Origin: Furcasterigmium furcatum
Lineage: Eukaryota; Ascomycota; Sordariomycetes; Glomerellales; Plectosphaerellaceae
DNA length: 64,000 nt
Direction: 5' to 3'
Assembly: GCA_001599815.1 (NCBI GenBank)
Contig: BCIA01000005.1
Location: 5,216,472 to 5,280,471 of the forward strand
Positions within the stretch are counted from its first letter, which is position 1. Each line of letters begins with the position of its first letter. The position numbers were made by a program, and so were the translations under genes. The notes below the pieces were generated by a model that saw only the letters and a program-made list of their open reading frames with translations, was not told the DNA's origin and did no database searches. Of the stretch, positions 11,704-23,210 are shown in pieces.

Positions 11704-13654
11704 GTTGTCGAGAGACGGATGAATTGCGGGAGACGACCTGTGGTGATGGGACGGTCCGGCCGACGACTTGGCGACGGAAAGCTTGAACGGACAAGGCGGG
11801 CCAAGGCGGGGAGATCAGGTGAACAGATCCACCAGATCGGATCGTCGCGTCGGGGCGCAAGGTTCCAAGCTCGCCAGAAGATGCGACGAAGGCGCTGGAG
11901 TCAGTGGAAAGTCGTCAATTGGCGAGGCACTCGGATCTTCGTCGATCACAACGCCCGGCAGACCAGACGAATTTGCCGTGAGCGAGTCGGAGAATTGTTG
12001 ACCTGCGGCGAGTCGATCAAGATGCGGGTGGCCTCGAGCGCGGGGAGTCCGCTTCTTTTCCCAGCGCGAGGAGGGAGAAGAGCAGGCAATTCGACAGCGG
12101 TGGTAAGAGGAGAAAAGGTCGAGCTCTGTTTGCGGAGAATGATGTGGCAGGTCTGCTGAGAAAAGATGAATGACACGGCGGCAGGTCCCCGCGTGAGGAG
12201 AAACAGAATTCGGCGGGCGGCGCGGTGTAAGTTGGAGGAGATGGCTGGAATCGGCGTGGGCTGAGCTAATCCTGGTCTGGGTGGAGACGACTCGGAGACC
12301 GGTAGGAACTTCGATGCGCTCGGCGGGCGGCACAGAGGGAGGGAGACAGTCGCGACAACGGCCTGCTAGCTCGGCGCGCCAGAGGCAGAGACAAGGCGAG
12401 GGGACAGGTAGAAGCAGGGAGAGCAAGAAAGGGACAAGGAACGTGGCGGCCGACGATGGCTTCAACTGGAATGAATGGCGCTACTCCGGCAGAAGAACCG
12501 AAAAGGGATGTCCTGCAGCGGGCGGCCGGGTCGTCAAGGTCCGAAGGTCGAGGAGGGGAAGATCGGAAGAGAGCGAGCGAAAGGGACAGGAGGGGAGAGC
12601 ATGTGCGATGCACTCGTGGCCGTATTTAGTACCTAGTCGTCGTCGGGTCGTGGCAGTGAGAGAGAGAGTCTCCTCCTGAGTCTCGCCGAGAACAGAATAG
12701 GTTGAATTGGCATGGCGGCGCAGACAGGTACGGAGCTCGTATCGCATGGATCCAGGCAGTCGCGTGAGGTGAGACCCTTCCGTGCCTCTTTCCTGGGGTC
12801 GCATGTCAGCGCCCAAAGTGCCTTCCTCCTCACTGAGCGACGGCCAAGGGACCAATGGCCGGGCCGGGGTGCAGGGACGTGCCTGCATCGTTGGCAGTGA
12901 ACCACGACGGCAGTCTGGGCGCGGTGAACCCTTGTGTCCTGCTGTGCTCCCTAATCAGGTCTAGTCCAGTCGCCTTTATTGGGGCCTAAGTCCCTTGATT
13001 CTTATTTCTGTCCGAAGCACTGGTTGTGGTCAACATGGAAGATCAGATCCATCCAATGGATGGGAACTTGTTGAGTAGACTCCCGGGCTCAATTGAAGGT
13101 CTCTCTTGCTCAACCCAGTTCTTTACCAAGCAATTACTTTGAAACTCGTATCAAGGTGGGTAACACGGCCGCGCTACACAGCAATTGGGATGGAGCTCCA
13201 GCGTCGCCTCCGAATTAAAGCGGCATCCACCCGCTCCGGCCGGTAATTCGGCTGCCTAGCGGGATCCATGCAACTGTCGAGTCCCGTCCCTGAAAGCGGC
13301 GGGCATTACGCTAACAAGACGATCAGCCGCTTCCGGCTTAGCCCTAGACCGTGTCCGCAGGGCCGGATTCCAGCTGAACGCCAGACGTCTCGACGCCATC
13401 CCTTGATCTTCACCTTGATATGTTCATATCGACCCTCATTGCTTCAGCGGCCGCTTGGTTTGCCCGGTGTCGCTGGCTAGTCTCACTTTCGTGTCTCGAT
13501 GTAATGCCTGACGGATGCAGCCGGACCACCCTGTGCGACACCCGCGACGCCCGTCCGGTCCAGTCCAGCTGGTCATGTATAACATGAAGACACGCCGGAA
13601 AGATGCGGCCAGCATGGCTGCTGTTACCGGCCTCGCCGTGCTCGCTTGCCCATC
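11704..13654. other. Long intergenic region, low-complexity leader
   Basis: About 1.95 kb between divergent genes. Frames up to about 210 codons are open here on both strands but are compositionally simple (Arg/Ser/Pro rich) and show no domain or coherent splicing. It probably holds both promoters and a long 5' leader of the transporter gene. Confidence 0.45.
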
Positions 13655-14840
13655 ATGAAGTTCCTAGCCAGCCCATACCTGCGGTACTTCCTCCTGGCCG
13701 CTCTCGTGGTCCTGCTCTGGTGTACCTACAGCCTCGGCTTCCACTCCACAGCCATCGAGGCGCTCCCCAGTAGCTGGAGGGCGCTCGCCGCCCCTGGGCA
13801 TAACAATGTCCCGACTGTCGAGCTCCTCCCGGACCAGATACTGACGTCCGACACCGAAGCCGAGGAGTACTGCTCCTTCTACCGCTTCAAGCCCTTCGAC
13901 TCGGAGCGCCGGCCGAAGCGCAAGATCTTCGACCTCCTCCTCATCAACACAGAGCTCGAGATGCTCGAGCTGCGCATGGGCCAGATGAGCCCCTACGTCG
14001 ACTTCTTCGTCATCCTCGAGTCCGACAAGACCTTCACCGACCAGCCCAAGCCGCTGCACGTCCGCGAGAACTGGGACCGCTTCAAGCCCTGGCACGCCAA
14101 GATGATCCTGCGCACCATGGACCTCTCCGCCCTCAGCTCGAAGGACAAGGGCACCTGGGACCGCGAGCACGAGTCCCGCAACGCAATGTTCTCCCAGGTC
14201 GTCCCCGGCCTGCGCGGCGCCCAGGAGGCCAGCCAAGACGACGTCCTCCTCGTCTCCGACGCCGACGAGATCCCAAAGCCCGGCGCCCTCAAGGCCCTCC
14301 GCAACTGCGCCTTCCCGCCCCGGACAACGCTCCGCAGCCACATGTACTACTACAGCTTCCAGTGGCTCGCCCGCAACGAGGACTGGGGCCACCCCCAGGC
14401 CACCGTCTACCGCGGCGCCGACGGCACCGTCATGCCCGAGGACCTGCGCATGAACGCCCGCGACCACGACATCCGCCACGCCGCCTGGCACTGCAGCTGG
14501 TGCTTCAGCAGCATCCACGAGGCCGTCCGCAAGGTCACCAGCTTCTCCCACACGGAGCTCGACAAGCCCGAGTTCAAGGACCCCGAGAGAATCCTGCAGC
14601 GCGTGAGGAGCGGGAAGGACTTGTAAGTTGCCGCAACCCCCTGGATGCGGTACCTCTTCTGTTGGCTGACACGAGACGCGCAGCTTCGACCGCTCGACCT
14701 CCCTCTATGACAGGATCGAGAACAACCGCGACGTCCCGGAGTACCTCGTGAAGAACGCGGAGCGCTTTAAGTTCATGCTGGATCGGGATCCCCCGAACGG
14801 GAATTTTGACGATTATGTACCCGCGGGCAGCCAGAGCTGA
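13655..14840 (+). CDS. GT17-family glycosyltransferase (beta-1,4-GlcNAc transferase-like)
   Basis: Two exons, 13655-14622 and 14684-14840, 374 residues. The only suitable ATG is 13655 (MKFLASPYLRYF). The N-terminus is a type II signal anchor (about residues 8-25), so the enzyme is expected in the Golgi lumen. The GT17 pattern is seen in RKIFDLLLINTELEMLELRM, FFVILESDKTFTD, the DAD metal-binding motif in LVSDADEIPKP and AWHCSWCFSS. The family includes animal MGAT3, which adds bisecting GlcNAc; the fungal homologues have no settled acceptor. The second exon restores the C-terminal end, ending in a TGA at 14838. The intron is 61 nt with a GTAAGT donor. Confidence 0.82.
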
Positions 14841-15144
14841 CGAGGGTCGGCTCGGGCCATCTAGAAATGTACAACAGTCATGCTGAGTGAACCGATTTCC
14901 CATGCGCCGGGAGGGCCTCGTGCAACCAAGTCCATGTTCTTCCTATTCATGCTATCGTGATGCCGCATCCTGCTCTCGGGATAGGTAACCTCGCAGGTGA
15001 TGATTGCTCTGCGCAACCGATGATGAGGGTATTCTTCCGGAATTTCAACGCCTTCGCTATGCCGTATAAAGAAGTAAAGAGTTCCCAGGCATGCCATGCC
15101 TCCCTTCTATCCAGTCGACCAAACCTCTAGCCTGGCCCACATGA

Positions 15145-17358
15145 TCAGAGAACTTGAACAGGCCGTGAATCAGGCGCAGACGCGTCTGCTTTCTGGGTGG
15201 TGTCGTCCGTCGCGTCCTCCGGCCTACCACCAGCCGGCGACGTCTGCTCTGATCCAGCAACTGTCACCCGCGGTTCTGGCATATGAACAGTCTCGGTCGG
15301 GGTGATGGGCTCATCCGATGACTCGGAGGGTGCCGAGCTGTTGCACAGAGACACATCCCCTGCTGTGGACGGGGCTGTCGAGGCGGCCGCTTCTGCTGCC
15401 GCTGTTGTTGACTCGGCCTCCGATGTCAGGACGCTCTTAGGCTCGACACAGTCGTAAAACAGCATGAAGACGCCGCCCTGAGATAGCACGGTGTCCTCAT
15501 CGACCTTGTAGACCGTCTCGTCGCTGAGTCGCCACCAGTCCATCTCACCATCTTCATCTTCGGTGACGGCAGCCTCATCGGCGGTCGCTGGTTGGTCTTG
15601 AAGAAGAGGTTCCATTTCGATGTCCTGTGGGGAGGAGATCCCGCCATCTGTTGCTTCTTCGATGACCTTCTGGTCCTTGGGCTGCTCGGGAGGCGAGGAG
15701 CGGGGGAACTTGCGGTAGCAGACGTAATGGCCATTCTCGTGTCGTCCGTAATGGGTCACCACGGCGCTCAGGTCGTACAAGGGCCCAGACACCTTAGACT
15801 GACCCTTGTCGCCGGCAATCATGGAAGACCGCGGATTGAGCAGCCACTCTTCCTCGTCAGGGCGGGCGGGCTTGATGACAGGCATGCCCTTCGTGGCGTC
15901 GTCCGCGACTCGAGTGAACGTGCCGGCACTACCAAGGCACCACGGCCCCAGGTCCAGTGTCATCGGGAACCGCACGGCGGCGCTGTTCTTCCACATGTGC
16001 CCGGTGTTCTCGTCGAAGACAGACCTGTTCATGTGAACGACGAGACTCTGCGGGGCCCTCGCGACCACCGTCTGCTTCGTCTTTGTCGAGTTGACCTTGT
16101 GTGCCGGGGTGACCTTACACCTCTCTGTGATGGTCTTGTCCTCGAAATCGTCATTTTCAAAAGCCTCCTCAACCGCGGCAAGCCTCGCGAGGGGCTCGGC
16201 GATCTTATCCTCCGGCAGGTTCGAGTCACGCGCTCTGTCGATGACGATGTTGAGCAATCGCCGCACCTTAAGGAGTGTGCACTTGCCGCATTGAACACCT
16301 TCGATAGACTCAATGTGCGAGTAAGCATCCAACAGCTCAAAAAGGTCATGCTCGGCAACGTTGATCCCCAGGCTGAGAGTGAGGCAGTTGAACGGAATCA
16401 TCGAGAGGCCATCCGAGTGGCCGCACTGCACACAGGCTACTCGTTGAGCCACCAGGCCCTCGAGTGGGTTTCGGGGAGCGTTGGAGCCTTCGCTGGAGGA
16501 GCTTGCTGTGGGTGATGAAGCAAGGCTTTGGTAACCGCTGTCATCGCTGGGGTCGATGTCTTGGGCGTCTGCCGGGGCCAGCTTCGGTCCGAGGCAGGGA
16601 AGAGAATGCTTGGTTCTGGAGAACTTGGCGATCTCCTTGTCCACTTCGTCGAGCAGTTTGCTAAAATACTCCTGGGCATCCTGCTGCTGCCACGTGCTCA
16701 TGTTCTTGAGGGCCGGGGGCGTCCAGATCGTCCTTCCATTGTTGGAGACGCTGTTGAGATCGGCGATCAGGGCGCGGAGGTTGACCGTCGCGTCATGCTT
16801 TCGTTCCTCGAGGTCGATTCCTCTCAGCTGCTCGGAGAGATACGGCGGAAGTTGCCTCAGCGAGGCCAGACCCTGCAGGATGCTGTTCTGGTAGCACGAG
16901 TTGTCGAGGTTTCCGAGGCCGGGCGGGCTGTCTGAAGCTCCCTTGAAAGCCATCATAGCTCCAGACATGGATGTCAGGCCCCTCTGGCTGGCCTGGGAGA
17001 CCGTCCCCATGATCCCGCTTCCCTGTGTGCCCATGCCCAGGATCTTGACGAGGAGGTCCTTCTTCGCGGCTTGCGTGCGCGCGGGCCCGAGGAGCATCGG
17101 TCGGGGGGCCAACGGCGGATGGAGCCAGTTCTCGACTGTATGCAAAAATCGATAAGGGATGAATGTGACGATGGCGTCGAGAGGAGACCCTTCGGCCGGG
17201 GTTCTCAGCCAGAGAATCGAGGTGATGACGAGGGCGGCGATGGAGACCAGGATACTCGGTTGAAGTAGTCGTTCCTCGAAGCTACTCTGCTGATATGCTG
17301 GTCGAAAGGCATTCGGCTCGCTGTAAAACTGCTCAAACTGCGACCCCCGGGTACCCAT
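15145..17358 (-). CDS. Membrane-anchored ubiquitin-specific protease (Ubp16/USP30-like)
   Basis: Intronless, 737 residues. A single hydrophobic helix (about residues 35-52) precedes a C19 peptidase domain. The Cys box is GLGNLDNSCYQNSILQGL (catalytic Cys about residue 156), QQQDAQEYFSKLLDE follows, two CxxC pairs (VACVQCGH and VQCGKC) form a probable zinc site, and the His box is HYGRHENGHYVCYRKF. The C-terminal 130 residues are Ser/Thr/Ala/Glu rich. An N-terminal anchor plus a USP domain is the layout of yeast Ubp16 and animal USP30, which sit in the mitochondrial outer membrane and remove ubiquitin from surface proteins. The location is inferred from that resemblance. The cysteine and histidine boxes look intact. 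Confidence 0.85.
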   Translation of the reverse strand: MGTRGSQFEQFYSEPNAFRPAYQQSSFEERLLQPSILVSIAALVITSILWLRTPAEGSPLDAIVTFIPYRFLHTVENWLHPPLAPRPMLLGPARTQAAKKDLLVKILGMGTQGSGIMGTVSQASQRGLTSMSGAMMAFKGASDSPPGLGNLDNSCYQNSILQGLASLRQLPPYLSEQLRGIDLEERKHDATVNLRALIADLNSVSNNGRTIWTPPALKNMSTWQQQDAQEYFSKLLDEVDKEIAKFSRTKHSLPCLGPKLAPADAQDIDPSDDSGYQSLASSPTASSSSEGSNAPRNPLEGLVAQRVACVQCGHSDGLSMIPFNCLTLSLGINVAEHDLFELLDAYSHIESIEGVQCGKCTLLKVRRLLNIVIDRARDSNLPEDKIAEPLARLAAVEEAFENDDFEDKTITERCKVTPAHKVNSTKTKQTVVARAPQSLVVHMNRSVFDENTGHMWKNSAAVRFPMTLDLGPWCLGSAGTFTRVADDATKGMPVIKPARPDEEEWLLNPRSSMIAGDKGQSKVSGPLYDLSAVVTHYGRHENGHYVCYRKFPRSSPPEQPKDQKVIEEATDGGISSPQDIEMEPLLQDQPATADEAAVTEDEDGEMDWWRLSDETVYKVDEDTVLSQGGVFMLFYDCVEPKSVLTSEAESTTAAAEAAASTAPSTAGDVSLCNSSAPSESSDEPITPTETVHMPEPRVTVAGSEQTSPAGGRPEDATDDTTQKADASAPDSRPVQVL

Positions 17359-17867
17359 ACTGAAGGGCGATCAATCGTTGAAGAGTTGGTGAAGCTCCGA
17401 CACGTGAAAGATGATGCGACTTCGAGGTACTCGAGAGGGGCTCCTTCGTCGTTGAAGATCGCGGAGCTATGCAAAGTGTATGTTCATGTTATTGAATGCC
17501 CTTCGACAGGTGATGCTCGTGGGAATGTAGTTGTTGGGTGAAATGCGGTGTTGCAGGAGGAGGAGAGATGGGAACCGTCGGAGGTGGCTTCGAGACGGGA
17601 GGCAACGCAACATGCACCACAGCAGCAAAACGCAAGGGACGGGACAGGAAAAGCAGGCGTGGCCAGTGCACCAACTCCACAATGCCAAGCATCGGCGGCA
17701 CCGCCCTTTCAGGCTAAGATAATGCACGAGATCTCGCCGCGATAAGGAATTTTCAGTACTCGACCCCACCAAAAAAGCGACACCGACGGGACTCGACTCG
17801 ACCACCGCCGACATCTCTCGGTCACTCTTGAAGCCATACATACTCTTGCGTATTAACTGTCGCAAAC
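17359..17867. promoter_or_regulatory. Divergent promoter region, ubiquitin protease and Alb1
   Basis: About 510 bases between divergent starts, no gene seen. It includes a run close to the Alb1 start with CT-rich character, typical of fungal core promoters. Confidence 0.4.
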
Positions 17868-18495
17868 ATGGCCAAACCGGGCGCTGGAAAGAAGGCCAGA
17901 GGTATGTATCGACGCATCGTCTCCTTCTTCGATCCTCAGTACTAATGCAGTGCCCACAGAACTCTCGAAGCACTCGAGAGCTGCACGCCGAGCCACCGAT
18001 ATCGACATCGACACCGACAAGTCGCTGAAAAACGCCAAACCCCCCACAGATTCCGTCGACTACCGACCCGCAGTCCTCCAGGCACACCATGGCTCGGGAA
18101 TCTCCAAGAAGACCAAGAACGGCCGCCAGCTGAGCAGCAGGGCTCGCAAGCGCCAGCTGAGGGGGCAGGACATGGCCGAGGCTGTCATGGAGAGGACGGA
18201 GACCAAGCGCGAGAAGAGCAAGGGCCAGTCACGGTCCATCCAGTTCCGGAGCAAGACGTGGGATGAAATCAACAAGGACGCCATCGCCGCCGCTGCGAGG
18301 CCAAAATTTCCCACCGAGGAGGAGGCTATGGAGGACGACAGCGAAGACGACAAGGCTGGCGACGTGCCAACGAAGGCCGGCGATGGCTGGGAGACAGACG
18401 AGGACATGGACGCTGCTGAGGCCGAGACGGAGACGGCTTCGAAAACGGCAGCCCCTGCCGCGACACGCACTGATGACCTTGACGAGATCCTATGA
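17868..18495 (+). CDS. ALB1: Ribosome biogenesis protein Alb1
   Basis: Two exons, 17868-17901 and 17960-18495, 189 residues. The tiny first exon encodes MAKPGAGKKAR. Two acceptors are in frame (17949 and 17959). I prefer 17959, because the branch-like TACTAAT at about 17940-17946 is too close to the first one; the difference is only VPT residues. The product is small, very basic at the start, with KHSRAARRATD, NGRQLSSRARKRQLRG and TWDEINKDA, and an acidic C-terminal tail. This fits Alb1, which works with the Arx1 factor on nuclear export and recycling of pre-60S particles. Nucleolar/nuclear location is family knowledge. The resemblance is to short motifs, so confidence is moderate. Confidence 0.75.
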
Positions 18496-19112
18496 TACCA
18501 TGAATTGACCGTTCTTGATGATTCTGCTCTCACTTGCGGCTCCTGAGGACCTTCAATTTTGTGCTGGATGGGCTGTCTTCTGGATATGATGTTTTCTCAA
18601 AACTGTGCCTTGCGGATACCATACCCTCCCGATCAGCCTCCTCAACGACCGTCCTCATCGACCGTTCCCCACTCCACGTTGGGTCTAGGCGATATGGTCC
18701 GTCCTTAAATATAAGTGCTCCGTGAGCCATCCAGATAGGTAATTATCATGCTCCAAGAATATACCCGGGCAATGAAAGCCTCTCGGGGTAGAAAAATCAA
18801 GGGAGGTCGACTAAACAACCAGCCACGGCCTCTTGAGGCCGGGACACGGTTAGGGAATAGAGGCATCGTACTTGGGAAGGTTTTCGTGAGCAGCAGGATG
18901 GCGAGGGAGTTGTATTGGGAAGAGGAACAATGGAAGCCTTCTGGACCTTGATAACGTTGCGGTGAATACTGCCTCAGCCCGAGACGACATGTCAGGATTA
19001 CTGCACTCGAGGCTTCATATCATAATACCCCAGTCCTGTCTAGCCCAGTCGCTGAGCCCTAGAAGGAATATCTCATCATATCATACAGCGCCTGCTGACG
19101 TCTTCAGCCTCG
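18496..19112. other. Convergent intergenic region
   Basis: Between the Alb1 and Shg1-type stops. Short frames only. No gene seen. Confidence 0.45.
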
Positions 19113-21483
19113 CTAGTCCCGACGATCCCGTCGGACAGAAGTGCTCCTCTCGCGCCTGCTGCTCCGCCTGTCCCGTGACCTATCCCGGTCTCTGTCACGG
19201 TCTCTGTCGCGATAGTCCCGCGACCGATCACGGTCCCGGTCCCGGTAATCTCGGTCCCTGGACCTGTCGCGCCTGTCACGATCACGCCTGTCGGGCTCCC
19301 GCTCGCGGTCCTTGTCTCGCGTCCTGCTAGGCGAGCGAGTCCTCCTGCGGCGGTCGCGGCTGCGGTCCCTATCCCTGTCCCTGTCTCTGTCGCCGCGGTC
19401 ACGGTCACGGTCACGGTCACGGTCACGGTCCCGATCCCGGTCACGGTCGTCCCGCTTCTCGTGTGGCCTGTCACGGTCTCTGCCCGGCGGGACATAGCGG
19501 TCGATCTCCTCGGGCTCGCGCTTGCGCTTGGTCTCGGGGGACCTATCCCCGCTGACCGGGGGGCGCTTGTCGTCGATACCCGGGACCGGCATGCCCTTCT
19601 CCCGTGCCTCGCGCTGGGCGGCGAGGTACGCCTTGGCCTCCTTCTCGCGTTTGCGGACCTCGTCCATCCTAGTGTTCGAGTGTACCACGCCGCGGTCGGC
19701 GGTGGGGCGCGAAGAGGGCGAGCGGTCGCGCGGCGGCACGCCCCTGTCGGGTGATCGGCGAGGCGCCTCGCGCCGAACGGACCGGGATCTATCTCGTCGT
19801 TCGGTGCGGGGCCGGGACCTGCTCCTCTCGCGCCGACGTGAGCGGCTGCGTTCGCGGCGTACGGTTCGGGAGCGGCTCCTCTCTCTCCGGTCGAATCGAG
19901 GGCGAGAGCGCGACCTTGTCCGGTCCCGGCGAGTCCGGGAGCGACTTCTGTCCCTGCGATCCAAGACCCTGGACCTGCTTCGGTCACGCCGGTGACGACT
20001 GCGGGACCTGGAGCGATCTCGTCGTTCCGTCCTGTCGCGGGACCTTTCGCGGGATCTCTCGCGTGGGCGGGGTGAGATGGACCTTCTGTCGCGTCGTCGC
20101 CGGTCATCGTCCCTTGAGCGGCGGCGCGAGCGTTCTCGCTCCCTCTCTCTGTCTCGTTCTCTTGGCCGGCTCCTCTCCCTGTCGCGATCTCTCTCCGCAG
20201 GCTTGGATCGGCTCCGGGCGTCCTTGTCGTCTCGCGTGTCCGGGTTGGGCTTGGGAGTGGCGGCCTTACTGGATTCCTTCGGCTCCAGTTTCATCATGGC
20301 GTCGGAATCCCGCCTGTCTGCTACCTTGGGCGAGTCGCGGGATGATTCCTTCTTGAGTGGCAAGATGGCAGAAGTTGGCGCCAGCTTTCTAGGCGGTGGC
20401 GCCAATGCCTCGTCAACCTCCATCTCGGGTTTCCTCGAATCGCCGTAGCCGGCGCCGGCAAGCAGGTCTGCAAGTGCTTCCTCCTCGAGCTTCGCGAGCT
20501 GCTCCTTGGAGAGATTCTCCCGGGCCTCCTTGGTGCGCTCCTCGCGCTCCTTGTGCCTGCGCTCCCTGTCTTCCCTCCGTCGGCGCTCCTCGCTATGGTT
20601 GCGATCTCGACTTCGGTCACGTCGGCGCTCTCGGTCCAGGTCTCTGGCGCGACTTCGGGATCGGCTCCGGCGCCGATCTTCGCGCACGCGTTCCTGATCC
20701 CTCTTGCGGCGTCGCTCCTCGCGCTCCTTGTCCCGGTCGGCCTCGGCCTTCTCCCTCGCGGCGCGGCGGGCGTCCCTCTCGGCCTTGCGCTGGGCCTCGG
20801 CCTTTTCGCGCTCCTTTTCGATCTTCTTCCGCTCTTCGCGGGCGATCTGTCTCTTTGTCTCTTCGATGGCGGCTTCGAGACGGGCAAGCTCTTCGCGTTC
20901 CTTGTCCCTGGCGTCCCTTCTGGCCAGGGTGTCTTCGTGGTACTGTTCGTCTGTTTTTGCGCCGCGCGCCTGTTCAGCGGCGGCCGCCTCGTCTCCGATG
21001 TCCTCACGCCTGACCTGGCGGATGCGCTCCTCGATGGCGTCCTTGGCGATTAGTTTCGTGATGACCTCCTCGGCCTTTTGGTATACGCCCGATCTCTCGA
21101 CTGCGCCATCGATAAGGGCAGCGGCTTTGCCCCTGTCGAGCTTGAGCAGGCGGCCGGGGTTCTTCTCGATCTCGACTTCGGCGACTTCGAGGATGGCTTT
21201 GGTGATCTCGGCTTGGTAGTCCTGGTCGGGCTGGTCAGCAAAGATATCGCGTGGCAGTGGGCAGTGCACCACATACGCTCGCCTCGAACTTCTCCCAGAC
21301 CTCCTTGCGAATGGCGTCGTATCCTCCCTTCTTCTTGAAGCTGTGAGCGAGCGTGTCTATCGCGGCTCTCGTGGCGGACGGAAGCGGGAGGTCGGCTGCC
21401 GTGAAGCGCCTGATGGGCCCGTCTGTGCCATTGGGGACAGCGGACGGTGCGGCCAATGAGCCGGGAAGAGTTGCCGCAACCAT
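19113..21483 (-). CDS. SHG1: COMPASS Shg1-domain protein with very long RS/RD-rich tail
   Basis: Two exons, 21483-21277 and 21230-19113, joined in phase 0 across a 46-nt intron, 774 residues. The N-terminal 130 residues match the Shg1/BOD1 domain: a helix with SFKKKGGYDAIRKEVW, then ILEVAEVEIEKNPGRLL and ERSGVYQKAEEVI. Shg1 is a subunit of the Set1/COMPASS histone H3-K4 methyltransferase complex. A long highly charged coiled coil (about 190-270) and then about 480 residues of Arg/Asp/Ser/Glu repeats follow. A hexamer repeat gives a run of Arg-Asp dipeptides at 19396-19448. The RS-type tail suggests nuclear RNA or splicing contacts, which is inference. Yeast Shg1 is only about 140 residues, so this protein is much longer. 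Confidence 0.75.
19396..19448. repeat. In-frame hexamer minisatellite in the RS tail
   Basis: The unit CGGTCA repeats about nine times with two imperfect copies. On the minus strand it encodes alternating Arg-Asp. Length variation between strains would stay in frame. Confidence 0.85.
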
Positions 21484-23210
21484 GCTGTTGGCTGTTCCTG
21501 CCAGGCTCAGATTCGTTTGTTGGGAGGTGAAAGTGAACGTGATCGGCCCAGGGCCGCGCCTCTGTCGGGAGCGGCTTATTCGGCGCTCATCGGCGTCGTA
21601 GCTGTGGCTGTTGCATTGATGGTGGGCAGTCGTTGTTGAAGGGATCGTGCGTTCCAGGTCGAAAGGTGGCCGCGAGACGAGACAAGATCCTCAGCTCAGA
21701 CTTTCTGGTCGCGCCTTCCCTCGCGAAAGGACTGACTGACCATTTCGGTCGCGCCAAGAGGAAGGACCCGTTTGTGCTTAGTCATCGGTTCATCTTCGGA
21801 AGGCGGCTCCCTGCATGGACCAATTTCCCCTGCGGCCTGGATCGACGAGCGCCCCTATTTTCAGGGTTCAGGCAATTTTCCCTTCTCTCACTCTCCCGCC
21901 GGTGTCTCGACTGGCGCGTACCATATTTTAACGTCGGTCAAACCCCGCGTGTTGCACCTGTCCGTCCCTCTCGAGGCCAAGCCTGCACGGCGCCATCCAC
22001 ATCCTGCCACTACCGTCTCATCGTGGTTCCTGCGTGGCTTGTACCTAGCCATGTCGATCATGCTGGGTCTCGTGTTGGCCGGCCGGCGCACCGCAGATTC
22101 TTGATTCTCGACAGCTCGACAGGCACGCATGCATGGGACGATCCGAGATGCGGCGGGATGTTCGGGTCGGTCCAGCAATAGGTAATACGACCAGACTGCC
22201 CAGACTGCCCAGGGACGCGCGTTGGATGGATCTGCGCCCAAAGGCCGAGACCGTACAAAACCTGTCGAAGGGAGCGGGCGACGTCTGCCAAGCTGCGGCC
22301 CCCCTGCTCACAGTTCAGGTGAATCTCGGCGATGGCCTTGGCTGTGGAGGCCGGACATGAGACGATGCCACCCGGGCAGTTTCACAACACCCTTTCCGGG
22401 CAGCGGACACGCCTCCCTTTGCACATTCAAGACACATGTTGCGACGACTTCGAGAAGACTGACCACGGATGCTGTCATCGCTCCGACCGGCACACGCGGG
22501 TGGCTTTTCGGGGCGCCACGCCTGTCTCGTCGTTCCCAGGACTACAGAGTGCAGTGTTCCCAGAAAAGGACTAGTGATGTGGTTTGGTTGGTTGGCTGGC
22601 GTATGTGCCAAGGGCTTGCTGTCTTGCGCTTCTGAGTCCCTCTGGAGAATCAACCCCACCAGGTATCAGACGTTCTCTTGTTGAATCGTCAGCATCGCCA
22701 TCATGATCCTCTCAGTCCTCAAAAAGGCCTGGGGCAGCAGGTGAGCTGGTTGTCACCGACGCTGCCACGCTTCGGCACTGTTGTTGGCGCCCAGGCCCCA
22801 AGCTTCTTCGAGCGCCAGGGCAGCCCTTGTCATTCGTCTGCTCCGTCCTCTTGGCAGCGCCGAGCCTTTATCCCCCTGTCCACTTCGCAAGACTGCGCCT
22901 CTCTGGTGCACTTTCCCAGTCATTTTGCCGCCCTTTCAGGAGGTCCATCCATCTCCATTCTTCCATCCTCCCCCATCCTCCGCGTTCGTTTTGCTGCTCT
23001 CCATTGGGTCGTCATCGGCCGTTTTCCCCCTTTTGCTCCTTCAACTCCTCGCTTTCCCCCCATCGTCTCCTCCTCCTCATCATCACCATCATCCACCGAC
23101 ACTCGTTGAAACTTTCGACTTTCTGACGCCCGTTACTTGCCGTTTCCGCCTTCCGACTATTCTTTTCTTTCGCTCGCTTCTTGTCCAAGTCCCCCCACCA
23201 CCACCATATC
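21484..23210. other. Long intergenic region between divergent genes
   Basis: About 1.7 kb. The right part (about 22800-23200) is CT-rich, typical of a strong fungal promoter and leader for the downstream wall mannosidase. No gene seen in the left part. Confidence 0.45.

Noticed and set aside
10993..12159. Open frame of 388 codons antisense to the TPT transporter
   Set aside because: Shadow frame without domain; runs from gene into promoter.
12281..12679. Arg/Ser-rich frame of 132 codons on the plus strand
   Set aside because: Simple composition, probably promoter or leader DNA.
13664..14551. Open frame of 295 codons antisense to the GT17 gene
   Set aside because: Compositional shadow of C-ending codons.
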